Assembly (NCBI GenBank): GCA_025455485.1
Contig: JALOMJ010000004.1
Location: 1 to 63,326, forward strand
DNA length: 63,326 nt
Direction: 5' to 3'
Source: Bacteroidia bacterium
GTDB taxonomy: Bacteria; Bacteroidota; Bacteroidia; B-17B0; Aurantibacillaceae
Below, piece after piece: positions 43,731 through 53,336 of the stretch. The notes below the pieces were generated by a model. The model made no database searches and was not told where the DNA came from. It saw nothing but the letters and a program-made list of their open reading frames with translations. How positions within the stretch are numbered: position 1 is the stretch's first letter; each line of letters opens with the position of its first letter. The position numbers and the translations under genes were made by a program.

Positions 43731-44096
43731 TTAGAAATTCCGGTCTGAATCTCCGGATTCGCTTATTTTATTTATCCCTAACACGGCATTCAAAAAGCCG
43801 TTCGTGATGGACAAGGCGATGCTAAACAGCAAGGCCCACCAAAAGCCGTCAACGGTAAATCCCTTCACTAAACTTGATGCTATAAGCACCATAAAAGCAT
43901 TGATGGCCAGTAAAAAAAACCCAAAGGTAAAAATGGTAATAGGTATAGTTAACAGCGTTAAAATTGGTTTTACTATGGCATCAAGAAAAGCTAATGCCAG
44001 GGCCACCAGAATTACTGTAAGTTGGTCGTCTATCTGAACATGAGGCATTATCATCGCCACCAGATAAATGGCGGTTGCCGAAACCAGTATTTTTAT
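43731..44096 (-). CDS. YvlD/phage-holin-IV-like membrane protein, non-canonical start
   Basis: A four-span membrane protein: DAIVKPILTLLTIPITIFTFG and FWWALLFSIALSITNGFLNAVLG fit the YvlD (phage holin family 4) group. The first GTG (44060) begins in the middle of the first hydrophobic segment. Upstream, in frame, the sequence continues FLIKILVSATAIYLVA, which completes that segment. The best start is ATA at 44096, reading MKILVSATAIYLVAMIMPHV; there is no ATG, GTG or TTG before the upstream gene's stop region. The length from 44096 is 121 residues, normal for the family. It is a chromosomal membrane protein, not a sign of prophage. Confidence 0.7.
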   Translation of the reverse strand: MKILVSATAIYLVAMIMPHVQIDDQLTVILVALALAFLDAIVKPILTLLTIPITIFTFGFFLLAINAFMVLIASSLVKGFTVDGFWWALLFSIALSITNGFLNAVLGINKISESGDSDRNF

Positions 44097-44112
44097 TAAA
44101 AATTGCAGACGA

Positions 44113-45396
44113 TTAGGTTTTTTGCTTTTTCTTTTTTGCTGCCGGAAACAAAATGTTATTTAAAATCAACCGGTAGCCGGGTGAATTCGGGTGCAGGCTC
44201 AGTTCGGTTGGGGGTTCTTCCACGCGATGTTCATAGTCTTCCGGGTCGTGCCCACTGTAGTAAGTCCAGGTGCCTTTTCCATAATCTCCATGAATGTATC
44301 TTGCCTCGCCCCAGGCCTTTGTTTCGCCCATGATTAATACGCTTTTTTTGATGTAGCGTTTATCAAATGCAGCGGTTTGTCCCCAAAACCCTTTCAGCGT
44401 AGTTTCATGGTTTTGACAAAGCATACTGGGCACGGGGTCCCACTTTGCTGAGAATTCAAACAATGTAAACTGGTCGTTTTTTTGGTTAGGGCCATATTGC
44501 CTTCTGGAGGCGTAAGTATCAATTGTGGAGTATTCATACTCCATGGGGTTCATACTCAGTTTATACTTTTCGAATGCAAAGCCTTTCGAGTAATCCAGAT
44601 GATTATTCGCATCTTTTTGTGCAGGATCATGGTCGAACATGGTTTCACAAATGTCTAAGCCTTCGGCTGCCAAAGCAATGTCGTAACTGTCGGTTGCGCT
44701 ACACATGGCAAACAAAAAGCCTCCACTGAAAACATAGTCTCTGATTTTTTTTGCCGTGTTAAGCTTCATTTGAGATACCTTAGAAAATCCCAGTTTTTTT
44801 GCCATGGCTTCATTTTCCCTCACTTCATTTTGGTACCAGGCAGCCTGATGAAAAGAACTATAAAATTTTCCGTATTGGCCGGTAAAATCCTCGTGGTGCA
44901 GGTGAAGCCAGTCGTAATCTTTGAGTTTATCGAGATACACTTCTTCATCATAAATCACGTCGTAGGGAATTTCAGCATAACTTAACACCAGCGTTACCGC
45001 ATCATCCCAGGGCTGCTTGCCTTTTGGAGAATACACAGCAATTCGTGGGGCTTTCTCGAGTTTAATGGCATCCTGATTAACTTCCGGATTTGCGATATCT
45101 GATAAAATGGAATTGCTTTGGGCGTCGGAAATCACTTCGTAGCTTACCCCGCGAATCAGACATTCATTGGAAACCGCTTTCGCGTTGGGTATTAGAAAAC
45201 TTCCGCCACGGTAATTAATTAACCACTGAATTTCAAGCTCTCCTTTCAGCGCCCAATAAGCAATGCCATACGCCTTTAAATGATTTTTCTGGTTCTCATC
45301 CATGGGAATGAGAATTTGTGCCGAAAAAGCATAAAGAGAATAAATTACAAACAGGGTAGTAACTCTGACCTTATTTATGAAGTGTGCACCAAGCAT
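44113..45396 (-). CDS. 'Asparagine synthetase B' family periplasmic protein
   Basis: A 427-residue protein with an N-terminal signal-like segment (VIYSLYAFSAQ). It matches a Bacteroidota family often labelled asparagine synthetase B, but it lacks the Cys-initiated glutaminase domain and the ATP-PPi motif of true AsnB. Visible blocks are AYWALKGELEIQWLINYRGGSF, YDWLHLHHEDFTGQYGKF and FLFAMCSATDSYDIALAA, which resemble a class I glutamine-amidotransferase-like fold. The end is GYRLILNNILFPAAKKKKQKT. I would treat the enzyme name as a misnomer. It lies upstream of the YvlD-like gene, overlapping its extended frame region only by neighbouring bases. Confidence 0.7.
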   Translation of the reverse strand: MLGAHFINKVRVTTLFVIYSLYAFSAQILIPMDENQKNHLKAYGIAYWALKGELEIQWLINYRGGSFLIPNAKAVSNECLIRGVSYEVISDAQSNSILSDIANPEVNQDAIKLEKAPRIAVYSPKGKQPWDDAVTLVLSYAEIPYDVIYDEEVYLDKLKDYDWLHLHHEDFTGQYGKFYSSFHQAAWYQNEVRENEAMAKKLGFSKVSQMKLNTAKKIRDYVFSGGFLFAMCSATDSYDIALAAEGLDICETMFDHDPAQKDANNHLDYSKGFAFEKYKLSMNPMEYEYSTIDTYASRRQYGPNQKNDQFTLFEFSAKWDPVPSMLCQNHETTLKGFWGQTAAFDKRYIKKSVLIMGETKAWGEARYIHGDYGKGTWTYYSGHDPEDYEHRVEEPPTELSLHPNSPGYRLILNNILFPAAKKKKQKT

Positions 45397-45459
45397 TGCA
45401 GCACTAAGTTAAACTAAATAAGGGCAGCTTACTAAAGAGAAATGCGAAAATTTTCTAAA

Positions 45460-46293
45460 TCAAGAGGTGGCGCTAACCACATTTTTTCTTAGGTCGCTTA
45501 TTTTTTGTGAAATGCCAGCGATAGCAGCTTTGTCGTAGGAGGTAGAGGTTTCTGCTACTTCGTAAATTTTATGCAGCTCCCTTAAGTCCTTCACCAGAAA
45601 AAGTTCGTTTTCTTTTAATTCAACAGATTCGAGCAAAGCCAAAAGGTTGTGGAGAGACTCTTTTTGAGAAAGAATGGTTTTGAAAATGCTTTCGGCCGAA
45701 ACAACTTGGGCCATTTGGCAGGAAACATAAAGTCCCTCAATCCAGCAGCCTGCTAAAATAATTGCAGACGTGCCGGGGCGGTTGTTGTTTTTTAGAATCT
45801 CATCTACTTTTTTGAAAGATTCCGTAATAATCTGAAGAACCGAATCTTTATTGTTATCGTTACTTTGGATTCGATCGAACATGCGCTGATCAAAGGCTGC
45901 ATTAACCCCCAGGTTGCCCGCCAGCACATTTACGCATTTTAAGAACACCATACTTTCCTGCGTTTGATCAAAGGTGCTGGAAATGGTGAGATCGGAACCA
46001 TAAATACCCAAATTGATGGCTTTAAAAAACTCAATGTTATATTTAGTTACGAGATTCGGGTCGTTCAAAAAATCAGGATTGTATTCGAGGTTGTTCTTTT
46101 CAATCAGACTTAACACCAGTTCTTTATCCGGGAGGGTATTGAATACATTTTGTGCACTGAAGGCTACTTTTTTTGAATCGATAGACGGTGTGTGTTCCTC
46201 ATCCACCAATTCCTCATTTTTCTGAGAATCACCGCAAGAATAAAACAAGGCCGTTCCTGTGAGGAGTAAAAAAGCGTAAATGAATTTTTTCAT
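45460..46293 (-). CDS. Predicted lipoprotein, unknown (277 aa)
   Basis: A lipoprotein with the lipobox LFYSC (Cys about residue 20). The rest is predicted mostly helical, with FFKAINLGIYGSDLTIS and GCWIEGLYVSCQMA as the more conserved-looking segments. I do not recognise the family. Homologues with the GxYxxDLxY-type and GxWIEGL-type motifs seem widespread in Bacteroidota, but I cannot name one. It lies downstream of the MORN protein, 37 bases away, on the same strand. Confidence 0.7.
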   Translation of the reverse strand: MKKFIYAFLLLTGTALFYSCGDSQKNEELVDEEHTPSIDSKKVAFSAQNVFNTLPDKELVLSLIEKNNLEYNPDFLNDPNLVTKYNIEFFKAINLGIYGSDLTISSTFDQTQESMVFLKCVNVLAGNLGVNAAFDQRMFDRIQSNDNNKDSVLQIITESFKKVDEILKNNNRPGTSAIILAGCWIEGLYVSCQMAQVVSAESIFKTILSQKESLHNLLALLESVELKENELFLVKDLRELHKIYEVAETSTSYDKAAIAGISQKISDLRKNVVSATS

Positions 46294-46330
46294 AAGCTTA
46301 AGCTTTAAACAAAAGTATCAAATTTATTCC

Positions 46331-48067
46331 TCATTTCCTTACGCCGTTCACATAGGTGCTGCGATTAATTTCATTTCCGTTTTTGTCGTAATAAATCCAG
46401 GTTCCGTCGGGTACACTTTGGGATTTACCCTTTCTTGAATCCATAACAATGGTATAATACGACACGCTTTGAATGGCAGAATTTGGGTAATACGACACGC
46501 TTTTCCCGCTGAGTTTACCATTTTTAAAATTTTGCACTCTGCTTAAACCGCCGGTTTCAAAATAGTATAACCACTCTCCATGTTGATGGCCCTTGTTGTA
46601 TTGACCTTTGGTGTCTGTAAAACCGCCCTTTTCGAACCATTGTTGGTAATCTCCGTGTTTAATACCATTCACATAATTACAAATTTCTCTGGGTTTGCCC
46701 GACTCGTAAAAATACTTCCATTCCCCTTCTTTTGCGCTGTTTTTATTGTATTTACCTTCGTAATTTTGTGAACCGTTAGGGTACCAGCCTTGCCAGTTAT
46801 CCTGCAGTTTGCCTTGCTCAAAGAAGCCTTCATCTTTTTTACCTCCGTTTTCCCACCAGCTTTTCCATAGGCCCTGCTCTTTTCCATTTGCGTAAGGTCC
46901 TTCCTGAAGTTTAGTGCCGTTTTCAAACCAAGTTGTCCAAATCCCTGTTTTAACCCCTTTTTCATACTCCCCTTCCCGCCACTTTTCGCCGGTTTTATAA
47001 AAGTATTGCCAGGTGCCGGATTGCAGGTTAGTTTCAAATTTCCCCTGCGATTCTATTTTACCGTTGGAATAATAATACGTCCAATCCTCTTCTCTGCTGT
47101 CTCCCCTCAAAGTGCCTTTCATTTCAAGCACACCGTCTTTCGTATAAAATTTCCAAAGCCCGTTTTTTAAATTATCGGTGAAATTGCCTTCACTTTTTAT
47201 GTTGTGATTCATGTAATAGGAAGAATAGTAGCCGTTGAGTAACCCGTTTCTATAATTCGCTTCATAATCAAGCTCTCCGTTGGCATGAAAAAACCGCCAG
47301 GTACTGTCTTGAACACCGGCTTTATAAAAGCCCATAGCCCTGATAATGCCATTGTCGTAACTGGCCGTAAAACTTCCGTTTCCATTGGCAACCAATTGTT
47401 TTCCGGTGTTGTCCCATAAATCCATTAACAATACAAGTGTGTCTTTGTATTCTTTTACAAATTTGGGTTTGCCGTTTTCGTAATATTCTTCCCAGGTGCC
47501 ACACAGTTTGTCAGAGCAATAGTTTTGCGTTTTCAAGCGGTAGCCCTGAGGGTGCCAGGTCTCTACTTTCCCTTCTTTTTTATCTTTTGAAAAATTGCCT
47601 TTGCTTTCAATTTTTCCGTTATCAAAATAATACACCCACTCTCCTTCACGTTTTCCATTATCGAAATTTTCCCGACTTTTTACTTTGCCATTTTCGTAAT
47701 AGGATGTCCAGGTACTGTCGGCCATGTTGTTCTCGTATTTTGTGAGCTGACTAAGCTGCCCGGTTTTAAAATAATAGGAAAATGTGCCCCATTTTTTACC
47801 GCTTACAAAATATTCAGCAGCCTTTTTTCGTCCGTCTTCATAATAAAAAGTCCAGGTGCTGTCTTCCTTACCGTATTTGTAAAACCCTTTTGTGCTGATT
47901 TTTCCGTTTTTATGGTATTCAAGGTGAAGCCCGTGTGGCATGCCGCGGTAATAATCGGTTTCCGATTTAGGTTTTGTTTGAGCACCATCATAATACTCCT
48001 TACGAAGCTGGGCTTTCGAAAAAGAAAAAAACAAAACCAATAACATTACGAAGTACTTTTTCTGCAT
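46331..48067 (-). CDS. YwqK-family MORN-repeat protein
   Basis: A 578-residue secreted protein with a signal peptide (ending FFSFSKAQ). Almost all the rest is repeats of about 22-24 residues of the type WTYYYSNGKIESQGKFE-N-, about 20 copies. This is the MORN/YwqK pattern. Databases label such proteins a toxin-antitoxin antitoxin, but no toxin gene is adjacent and the protein is exported, so that name does not fit here. A surface or periplasmic structural role is more likely. The gene ends 37 bases before the lipoprotein gene. Confidence 0.85.
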   Translation of the reverse strand: MQKKYFVMLLVLFFSFSKAQLRKEYYDGAQTKPKSETDYYRGMPHGLHLEYHKNGKISTKGFYKYGKEDSTWTFYYEDGRKKAAEYFVSGKKWGTFSYYFKTGQLSQLTKYENNMADSTWTSYYENGKVKSRENFDNGKREGEWVYYFDNGKIESKGNFSKDKKEGKVETWHPQGYRLKTQNYCSDKLCGTWEEYYENGKPKFVKEYKDTLVLLMDLWDNTGKQLVANGNGSFTASYDNGIIRAMGFYKAGVQDSTWRFFHANGELDYEANYRNGLLNGYYSSYYMNHNIKSEGNFTDNLKNGLWKFYTKDGVLEMKGTLRGDSREEDWTYYYSNGKIESQGKFETNLQSGTWQYFYKTGEKWREGEYEKGVKTGIWTTWFENGTKLQEGPYANGKEQGLWKSWWENGGKKDEGFFEQGKLQDNWQGWYPNGSQNYEGKYNKNSAKEGEWKYFYESGKPREICNYVNGIKHGDYQQWFEKGGFTDTKGQYNKGHQHGEWLYYFETGGLSRVQNFKNGKLSGKSVSYYPNSAIQSVSYYTIVMDSRKGKSQSVPDGTWIYYDKNGNEINRSTYVNGVRK

Positions 48068-48208
48068 GCCTTAAATTTACGTTACATAAGCAAACAGGCA
48101 GCTTTAGGTTACAGCTTTTGTCAACAATTGTTAGGTTCAAATCGAATTTTGTGCAAAACCACAGCTTGTGTTTGAGATGCATTCAGGCTTTTTGATTTCA
48201 TTTGTGCT

Positions 48209-49663
48209 GTGCAAACAACACATACTATTTTCCGATTACTGACCGCCTTGGTTTTGGCTGTGTTTTTTCTGCCTGATTTTTTTCAGCATGGCCTGTTTAT
48301 GGATGGCACCCAATACGCGGTGGTTGCCAGAAATCTTGCCGAAGGACATGGCACATTTTGGTTTCCCTTCCTTTCTGAAACCTGGAACCGGGAAGGATTG
48401 AACGCCTTTATGGAACAGCCTCCCTTATTTTATTTTTTGGAATCGCTTTTTTTCAGAGCCTTTGGCGACGGGTTTTTGGTTGAAAAACTCTTTTGCCTTT
48501 TTACCTTACTCTCAAGTGCCTTTTTTATTCAAGGCATCTGGAAAATGCTCTTCAGAAAACAGCCCGAGCTACTTGCGTTTTACTGGTTACCGGTATTGCT
48601 TTGGTTTATAAGCCCAAGTGTTTCCTGGGTGTTTAAAAATAATTTAATAGAAACCCTTATGAGCTGTTTTGTGCTGGCTTCGGTTTATTTTTCTTTAGCC
48701 GGCATACAAAATACACATGCATTAAAATGGCTATACTTGATTTTAGCTGGTTTTTTTATTTTTTGCGGAAGTCTAACAAAGGGCCTGCCCGGATTTTTCC
48801 CGATTGTTGTTCCGGTTTTTTATGCTCTTTTCCATAATTCGCTCTCTTTTAAAAAGTCGCTACTACATACAGTAGTAATTAGTGTTATGCCTTTGCTAAT
48901 TTATTTTTATCTCTGGCAATTCAGTGTTTCGGCAAAAGAAAGTATTGGATTTTATATAGAACACCGGCTTCTTAATCGTATTGAAAACGACCCTACTGTG
49001 AATAACCGCTTTACCATTTTGTTGTGGTTGTTTATAGATCTTTTACCCATGCTGTTCGTGTTTGTTTTTGTATTTCTGTTTTTTAAACAAAAGCTGGCGG
49101 GCATCCAAAGAGAAAAAACCACCCTCAAAACAGCTGTTTTCTTCTTTTGTGTCGGGCTGTCGGGGGTTTTACCTCTATGTATAACCAAAGTGCAACGTGA
49201 AATGTATTATGTTCCGGCTATTCCGTTTTTTGCTCTCGCCATGAGTTTTTTTATTGCTCCTGTAATTCTTAAAAGCGCGATACATTGGCCACAAGCCCTC
49301 TTGCGTAAACTTGGTTTGGTGTTAGCCGGACTATTCCTCTTTACCTTAGGGTACAGTATTTTTAAAGCCGGTTCAGATGCCCGCGACCATGAGGTGCTGC
49401 AGGATGTAAGAGCCATAGGAAAAATCATAGGAAAAAGCGGGAAGCTCTACTCACCCTATTTGGTGTATCGTCGTTGGGATTTGCAATTTTATTTGTTGCG
49501 GTATTTTAACATCAGCCTTTCGGGTGAAGTTGGTGCCCAAGGGCTTTCACGAATTTATAGTAAAAATCAGATGCCTGATACGCTCAAAGGGTACCACAAA
49601 CTGAATGTGGGTTTACGCACAGTGGATTTATTCCTGCGTGATGCGGCCCCGGTAAAGCATTAG
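48209..49663 (+). CDS. GT39/ArnT-like membrane glycosyltransferase
   Basis: A 484-residue protein with about ten membrane segments and the N-terminal catalytic loop FQHGLFMDGTQYAVVARNLA, in which Asp lies just after the first membrane segment as in ArnT and protein O-mannosyltransferases. It probably transfers a sugar from a polyprenyl carrier to a lipid or protein in the periplasm. It starts at GTG 48209. Its 3' end overlaps the convergent GH16 gene by 36 bases. The sugar and acceptor are not deducible. Confidence 0.8.
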   Translation: MQTTHTIFRLLTALVLAVFFLPDFFQHGLFMDGTQYAVVARNLAEGHGTFWFPFLSETWNREGLNAFMEQPPLFYFLESLFFRAFGDGFLVEKLFCLFTLLSSAFFIQGIWKMLFRKQPELLAFYWLPVLLWFISPSVSWVFKNNLIETLMSCFVLASVYFSLAGIQNTHALKWLYLILAGFFIFCGSLTKGLPGFFPIVVPVFYALFHNSLSFKKSLLHTVVISVMPLLIYFYLWQFSVSAKESIGFYIEHRLLNRIENDPTVNNRFTILLWLFIDLLPMLFVFVFVFLFFKQKLAGIQREKTTLKTAVFFFCVGLSGVLPLCITKVQREMYYVPAIPFFALAMSFFIAPVILKSAIHWPQALLRKLGLVLAGLFLFTLGYSIFKAGSDARDHEVLQDVRAIGKIIGKSGKLYSPYLVYRRWDLQFYLLRYFNISLSGEVGAQGLSRIYSKNQMPDTLKGYHKLNVGLRTVDLFLRDAAPVKH

Positions 49664-50854
49664 GCTATGCTTTCTGTTGTAGAGGGTCACCTTTAAAAAA
49701 ATTTTGGTGTCCATCGTAAAGTTAAATGCCGTTAGTCCATATTTTAGAGGTTGTATCACTAGTGTTTTACCACTTTCATCCAGCAATTCGAAATTGGTGT
49801 CCGGTATTTTTTTCCCCAGTACCGTCATTTCGTATCCGTTTTCTTTAGGAAAAACAGAAAGGCTTACCCCTTCATTTTTATGAAGTTTTTTAGGCCCATA
49901 GGTGGCTCTGCCGGTATTTCGCATACTGCTGAATTGAATTGATTTGGCAGTATCTGTTCTACCTTGCGCAAAAACACGTAAATCTACCGTGTCTTCTTTA
50001 GACCAGACCCTTATGTAATCAATTTCAAAATCGCCGGAATGCATGATTGAATCAGGAGGGCCCGGTTTAAAGGGGCCATTATTAGAAGGCACTGCGATGT
50101 TAGCCACCAGGTATTTTGGGCAATTCATGCTGATGGGACTGTAAGCAATCAACTCTCCATTCAAATAATATTTCAAATGGTCCTTGGTCCACTCCCCTGA
50201 AACGATATGGTAACCTGCGCCTAAATTACCATTGATTTTTACCCACTCGCCCCAGGCCCTTTTAAACGGCCCTTTTCGGGTAAGGTTTTCTTTGGGGTTT
50301 TGGCTGAAGCGCCCAATGTGCAAGCGGTTTGGGAATTCGGTTTTTAATTCCATCATGTCTATCTCTTCGTTCGGACTGCACCCGTATAACCAAAAGGCCG
50401 GCCAGAAGCCGGGTTGTAATGGCATACGAAATTTAATTTCAAAATACCCATATGTAAAGGTGTGGTTAGAGTGCAGCATGCCGGCTGTGTAAGCAAACTC
50501 ACGTAAGTTGGGGCCATAAGTAATGCCCTTTTCTATTATGCTGTCCTGTTCGTTTTTCCAATCAATAAGCTTTTTGGTAAGCGTTTTTTTCTCGGCAAAA
50601 AGGGCCAGGGTACCATTGTTCAGGCGGTGGTTTAAACCATCGGTATAATATTGTTGTTCTTTGTTCGGGTAAATGCTGCGTCCCCAGCCAAAATGGTAAG
50701 ACCAATAGCCGGTATTGATTTCCGGTTCATTGAATTCATCGCCCTGGCTGTAATGCCACACGTGGGTGCTGTCTTTGTTAATTTGCAGTAAAATTTGGGA
50801 ACGACTCCCTGAAAGCAGAAAGACAAAAACGAGTATACACCCGGTTTTTTTCAA
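49628..50854 (-). CDS. GH16-family secreted glycoside hydrolase
   Basis: A 408-residue secreted protein with a signal peptide (ending SGSRSQ). The GH16 catalytic motif is EIDMMELKTEF, with the E-x-D-x-x-E arrangement (nucleophile and acid/base glutamates). Upstream are FRMPLQPGFWPAFWLYG and downstream WVKINGNLGAGYHIVSGEWTKDHLKYYLNGEL, typical of the beta-jelly-roll fold. The last 120 residues form a small beta-rich domain without a T9SS motif. The likely substrate is a beta-glucan-type polysaccharide. It lies directly downstream of lepA on the same strand. Confidence 0.9.
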   Translation of the reverse strand: MKKTGCILVFVFLLSGSRSQILLQINKDSTHVWHYSQGDEFNEPEINTGYWSYHFGWGRSIYPNKEQQYYTDGLNHRLNNGTLALFAEKKTLTKKLIDWKNEQDSIIEKGITYGPNLREFAYTAGMLHSNHTFTYGYFEIKFRMPLQPGFWPAFWLYGCSPNEEIDMMELKTEFPNRLHIGRFSQNPKENLTRKGPFKRAWGEWVKINGNLGAGYHIVSGEWTKDHLKYYLNGELIAYSPISMNCPKYLVANIAVPSNNGPFKPGPPDSIMHSGDFEIDYIRVWSKEDTVDLRVFAQGRTDTAKSIQFSSMRNTGRATYGPKKLHKNEGVSLSVFPKENGYEMTVLGKKIPDTNFELLDESGKTLVIQPLKYGLTAFNFTMDTKIFLKVTLYNRKHSLMLYRGRITQE

Positions 50855-52645
50855 TTAATCGTTGAGTTTAAGCACGGCCATAAATGCACTTTGTGGAATT
50901 TCCACACTGCCCACTTGTTTCATGCGTTTTTTTCCTTCCTTTTGTTTTTCAAGGAGTTTACGCTTACGGCTGATGTCGCCTCCGTAGCATTTTGCTGTCA
51001 CGTCCTTGCGCATGGCGCGTATGGTTTCGCGGGCAATAATTTTAGCACCAATGGCCGCCTGAATGGGAATTTCAAATTGCTGGCGGGGGATGAGTTCTTT
51101 TAATTTTTCACATATCTTCTTCCCAAATTCATACGCATTGCTGCGGTGAATGAGGGCAGAGAGTGCATCTACTTGTTCTCCATTCAAAAGAATATCGAGC
51201 TTGGCCAAATCTGATTGTTTTAAGCCGATAGGATGGTAATCGAAGGAAGCATAGCCCTTGGAGATGGATTTTAATCGGTCGAAAAAATCAAACACCACCT
51301 CCCCCAGAGGCATTTCAAAAACCAATTCCACCCGGTCGGCGGTAAGGTAATTCTGGTTCACAATTTGTCCGCGCTTTTCAATACACAAACTCATGACCGG
51401 CCCAATAAAATCTGACTTTGTAATGATGTTGGCTTTGATGTAGGGTTCTTCGATGTAATCAATACGGCCTGGATCCGGAAGGTCGGTTGGATTATTAACG
51501 GTTACTATTGTGCCGTCAGTTTTGTGAGCAAGGTACGACACGTTGGGAACGGTGGTAATCACAGTCATGCCAAATTCGCGCTCCAAACGCTCTTGTACTA
51601 TTTCCATGTGCAGCATGCCTAAAAAGCCGCAGCGGAAGCCAAAACCAAGGGCTGCAGAACTCTCCGGTTCCCAGGTGAGGGAGGCATCGTTGAGCTGTAA
51701 TTTTTCCATGCTGTAACGCAGTTCCTCGAAATCTTCAGTATCCACCGGATAAATGCCTGCAAACACCATGGGCTTCACGTCTTCGAACCCTTCGATGCCT
51801 TTTTCACAAGGACGATCAAAGTGTGTTATGGTATCGCCTACTTTCACTTCCTTAGCTTCTTTAATGCCGGAAATGATATAACCAACATCGCCCGCACTTA
51901 ATTCGCTGCGTGCCTCTTGTTTTAATTTTAATACCCCAATTTCATCGGCATTGTATACAGCGCCGGTGTTTACAAATTTTACTTTCTCGCCTTTTTTAAT
52001 GGTGCCATTTGTGATTTTAAAATAAGCGATAATCCCTCTAAAGGAATTAAACACCGAATCGAAAATCAAGGCTTGTAAGGGCGCTTTTGGGTCGCCCACA
52101 GGGGGATGAATGCGTTCTATAATTGCAGCAAGAATGGCTTCAATGCCCATGCCGGATTTGCCGCTGGCGGGAATCACTTCATCGCGCCCGCATCCTATTA
52201 AATCAACAATCTGGTCGGTGACCATTTCCGGCTCTGCGCTTGGCAAATCCATTTTGTTGAGCACCGGAATGATGGTGAGATCGTGTTCAAGGGCCAGATA
52301 TAAATTGGAGATGGTTTGAGCCTGTATGCCCTGAGCAGCATCCACAATGAGTAAAGCCCCTTCACAGGCGGCAATGGAACGGGATACTTCGTAAGAGAAA
52401 TCCACATGACCGGGCGTATCGATAAGGTTAAGCACATACTCTTCGCCTTTGTATTTATAGTTCATTTGAATGGCGTGGCTTTTGATGGTAATGCCGCGCT
52501 CTTTTTCAAGGTCCATATCATCGAGCACTTGGTCTTGCATTTCGCGTTTAGAGATAGTGCCGGTATATTCCAGTAAACGGTCGGCCAGGGTGCTTTTTCC
52601 ATGGTCGATGTGGGCTATGATACAAAAGTTCCTGATGTGCTTCAT
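50855..52645 (-). CDS. lepA: Elongation factor 4 (LepA)
   Basis: A 596-residue translational GTPase that acts on stalled ribosomes and in ribosome assembly. The G motifs are [34 protein letters not shown] and [11 protein letters not shown]. The LepA-specific C-terminal domain ([21 protein letters not shown]) is intact, and the protein ends [11 protein letters not shown]. The length is standard. It is immediately followed by the GH16 gene, whose start codon abuts the lepA stop. Confidence 0.99.
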   Translation of the reverse strand: MKHIRNFCIIAHIDHGKSTLADRLLEYTGTISKREMQDQVLDDMDLEKERGITIKSHAIQMNYKYKGEEYVLNLIDTPGHVDFSYEVSRSIAACEGALLIVDAAQGIQAQTISNLYLALEHDLTIIPVLNKMDLPSAEPEMVTDQIVDLIGCGRDEVIPASGKSGMGIEAILAAIIERIHPPVGDPKAPLQALIFDSVFNSFRGIIAYFKITNGTIKKGEKVKFVNTGAVYNADEIGVLKLKQEARSELSAGDVGYIISGIKEAKEVKVGDTITHFDRPCEKGIEGFEDVKPMVFAGIYPVDTEDFEELRYSMEKLQLNDASLTWEPESSAALGFGFRCGFLGMLHMEIVQERLEREFGMTVITTVPNVSYLAHKTDGTIVTVNNPTDLPDPGRIDYIEEPYIKANIITKSDFIGPVMSLCIEKRGQIVNQNYLTADRVELVFEMPLGEVVFDFFDRLKSISKGYASFDYHPIGLKQSDLAKLDILLNGEQVDALSALIHRSNAYEFGKKICEKLKELIPRQQFEIPIQAAIGAKIIARETIRAMRKDVTAKCYGGDISRKRKLLEKQKEGKKRMKQVGSVEIPQSAFMAVLKLND

Positions 52646-52901
52646 TGTGCTGTAAACGGTGGTTTTTTAAGGGTGACAAATATAGCAAATCCCTGCAAAT
52701 AAGAGGGTTGAAATAGTAAAGCGGGAAAGCAGAATTAACATTTCCTGTGCCATTGTGGTCAGGGTGAGCGGCAAGCGCCCTACCCTGTTTGCTTTTGCTG
52801 TTTAAATGGCCAGTTCAAGGTTTAAACCGGGCGATAATGCGCTTTGTTTGTGTGGAGTGGGTTTATCCCAAAACGTGTGGGTTATAGAAAACTATTCTTT
52901 A

Positions 52902-53300
52902 CTAATACGAGACCCCAATTCTTACCTCACCGTTTTCCATCACAACTTCTTGGCCCCCTATTCCGCCGCTAGAGGATACTTTGTTTGTGGTGACCTTAAA
53001 TTTACCCTGAGCGCGAATGGTTCCACTTTGGTCTTTTACCTCCAATTTGTATTTACCGGCTTTAATGGGTAGAGGCAAGGCGTATTTTTTTATGGAATCG
53101 CCGGTAAAACCAATTTGTTTGGTGTTGATGAATGGGAGAGCGCCTTTGTTTGAACCGTCGAGATAAAGCCACAACTGCCCTTCAGAACCGGGTTGAGAAG
53201 AATAAAAATACCCGTTAAAGATGGTGTCGTCTTTTTTGCAGCCGGAAAACGCTGCAAGAAAAACCATACTCATTATAAAAACACCTTGCTTACATTTCAT
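52902..53300 (-). CDS. Small predicted lipoprotein
   Basis: A 132-residue lipoprotein with lipobox AAFSGC at about residue 21. The remainder is a small beta-rich domain (FNGYFYSSQPGSEGQLWLYLDG, KYKLEVKDQSGTIRAQGKF). No family is recognisable. It follows the PNGase F-like T9SS gene on the same strand after 36 bases, so the two are probably in one transcription unit. The 256 bases between it and lepA contain a short CAGGGT/ACCCTG inverted repeat (52760-52787) and nothing else I can identify. Confidence 0.7.
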   Translation of the reverse strand: MKCKQGVFIMSMVFLAAFSGCKKDDTIFNGYFYSSQPGSEGQLWLYLDGSNKGALPFINTKQIGFTGDSIKKYALPLPIKAGKYKLEVKDQSGTIRAQGKFKVTTNKVSSSGGIGGQEVVMENGEVRIGVSY

Positions 53301-53336
53301 GGTTCAAATTTTTTAAAAAACGTTCTCCCCAAACAT

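Noticed and set aside
43731-44096. Prophage suggested by a phage-holin-family name
   Set aside because: The YvlD-like protein is a common chromosomal membrane protein. No integrase, capsid, terminase or lysin gene is near it.
46331-48067. Toxin-antitoxin pair suggested by the YwqK name
   Set aside because: The protein is exported and consists of MORN repeats. No toxin gene is adjacent.
52760-52787. CAGGGT/ACCCTG inverted repeat in the gap before lepA
   Set aside because: Short arms and a 16-base loop, without T run or second copy; too weak to call a feature.
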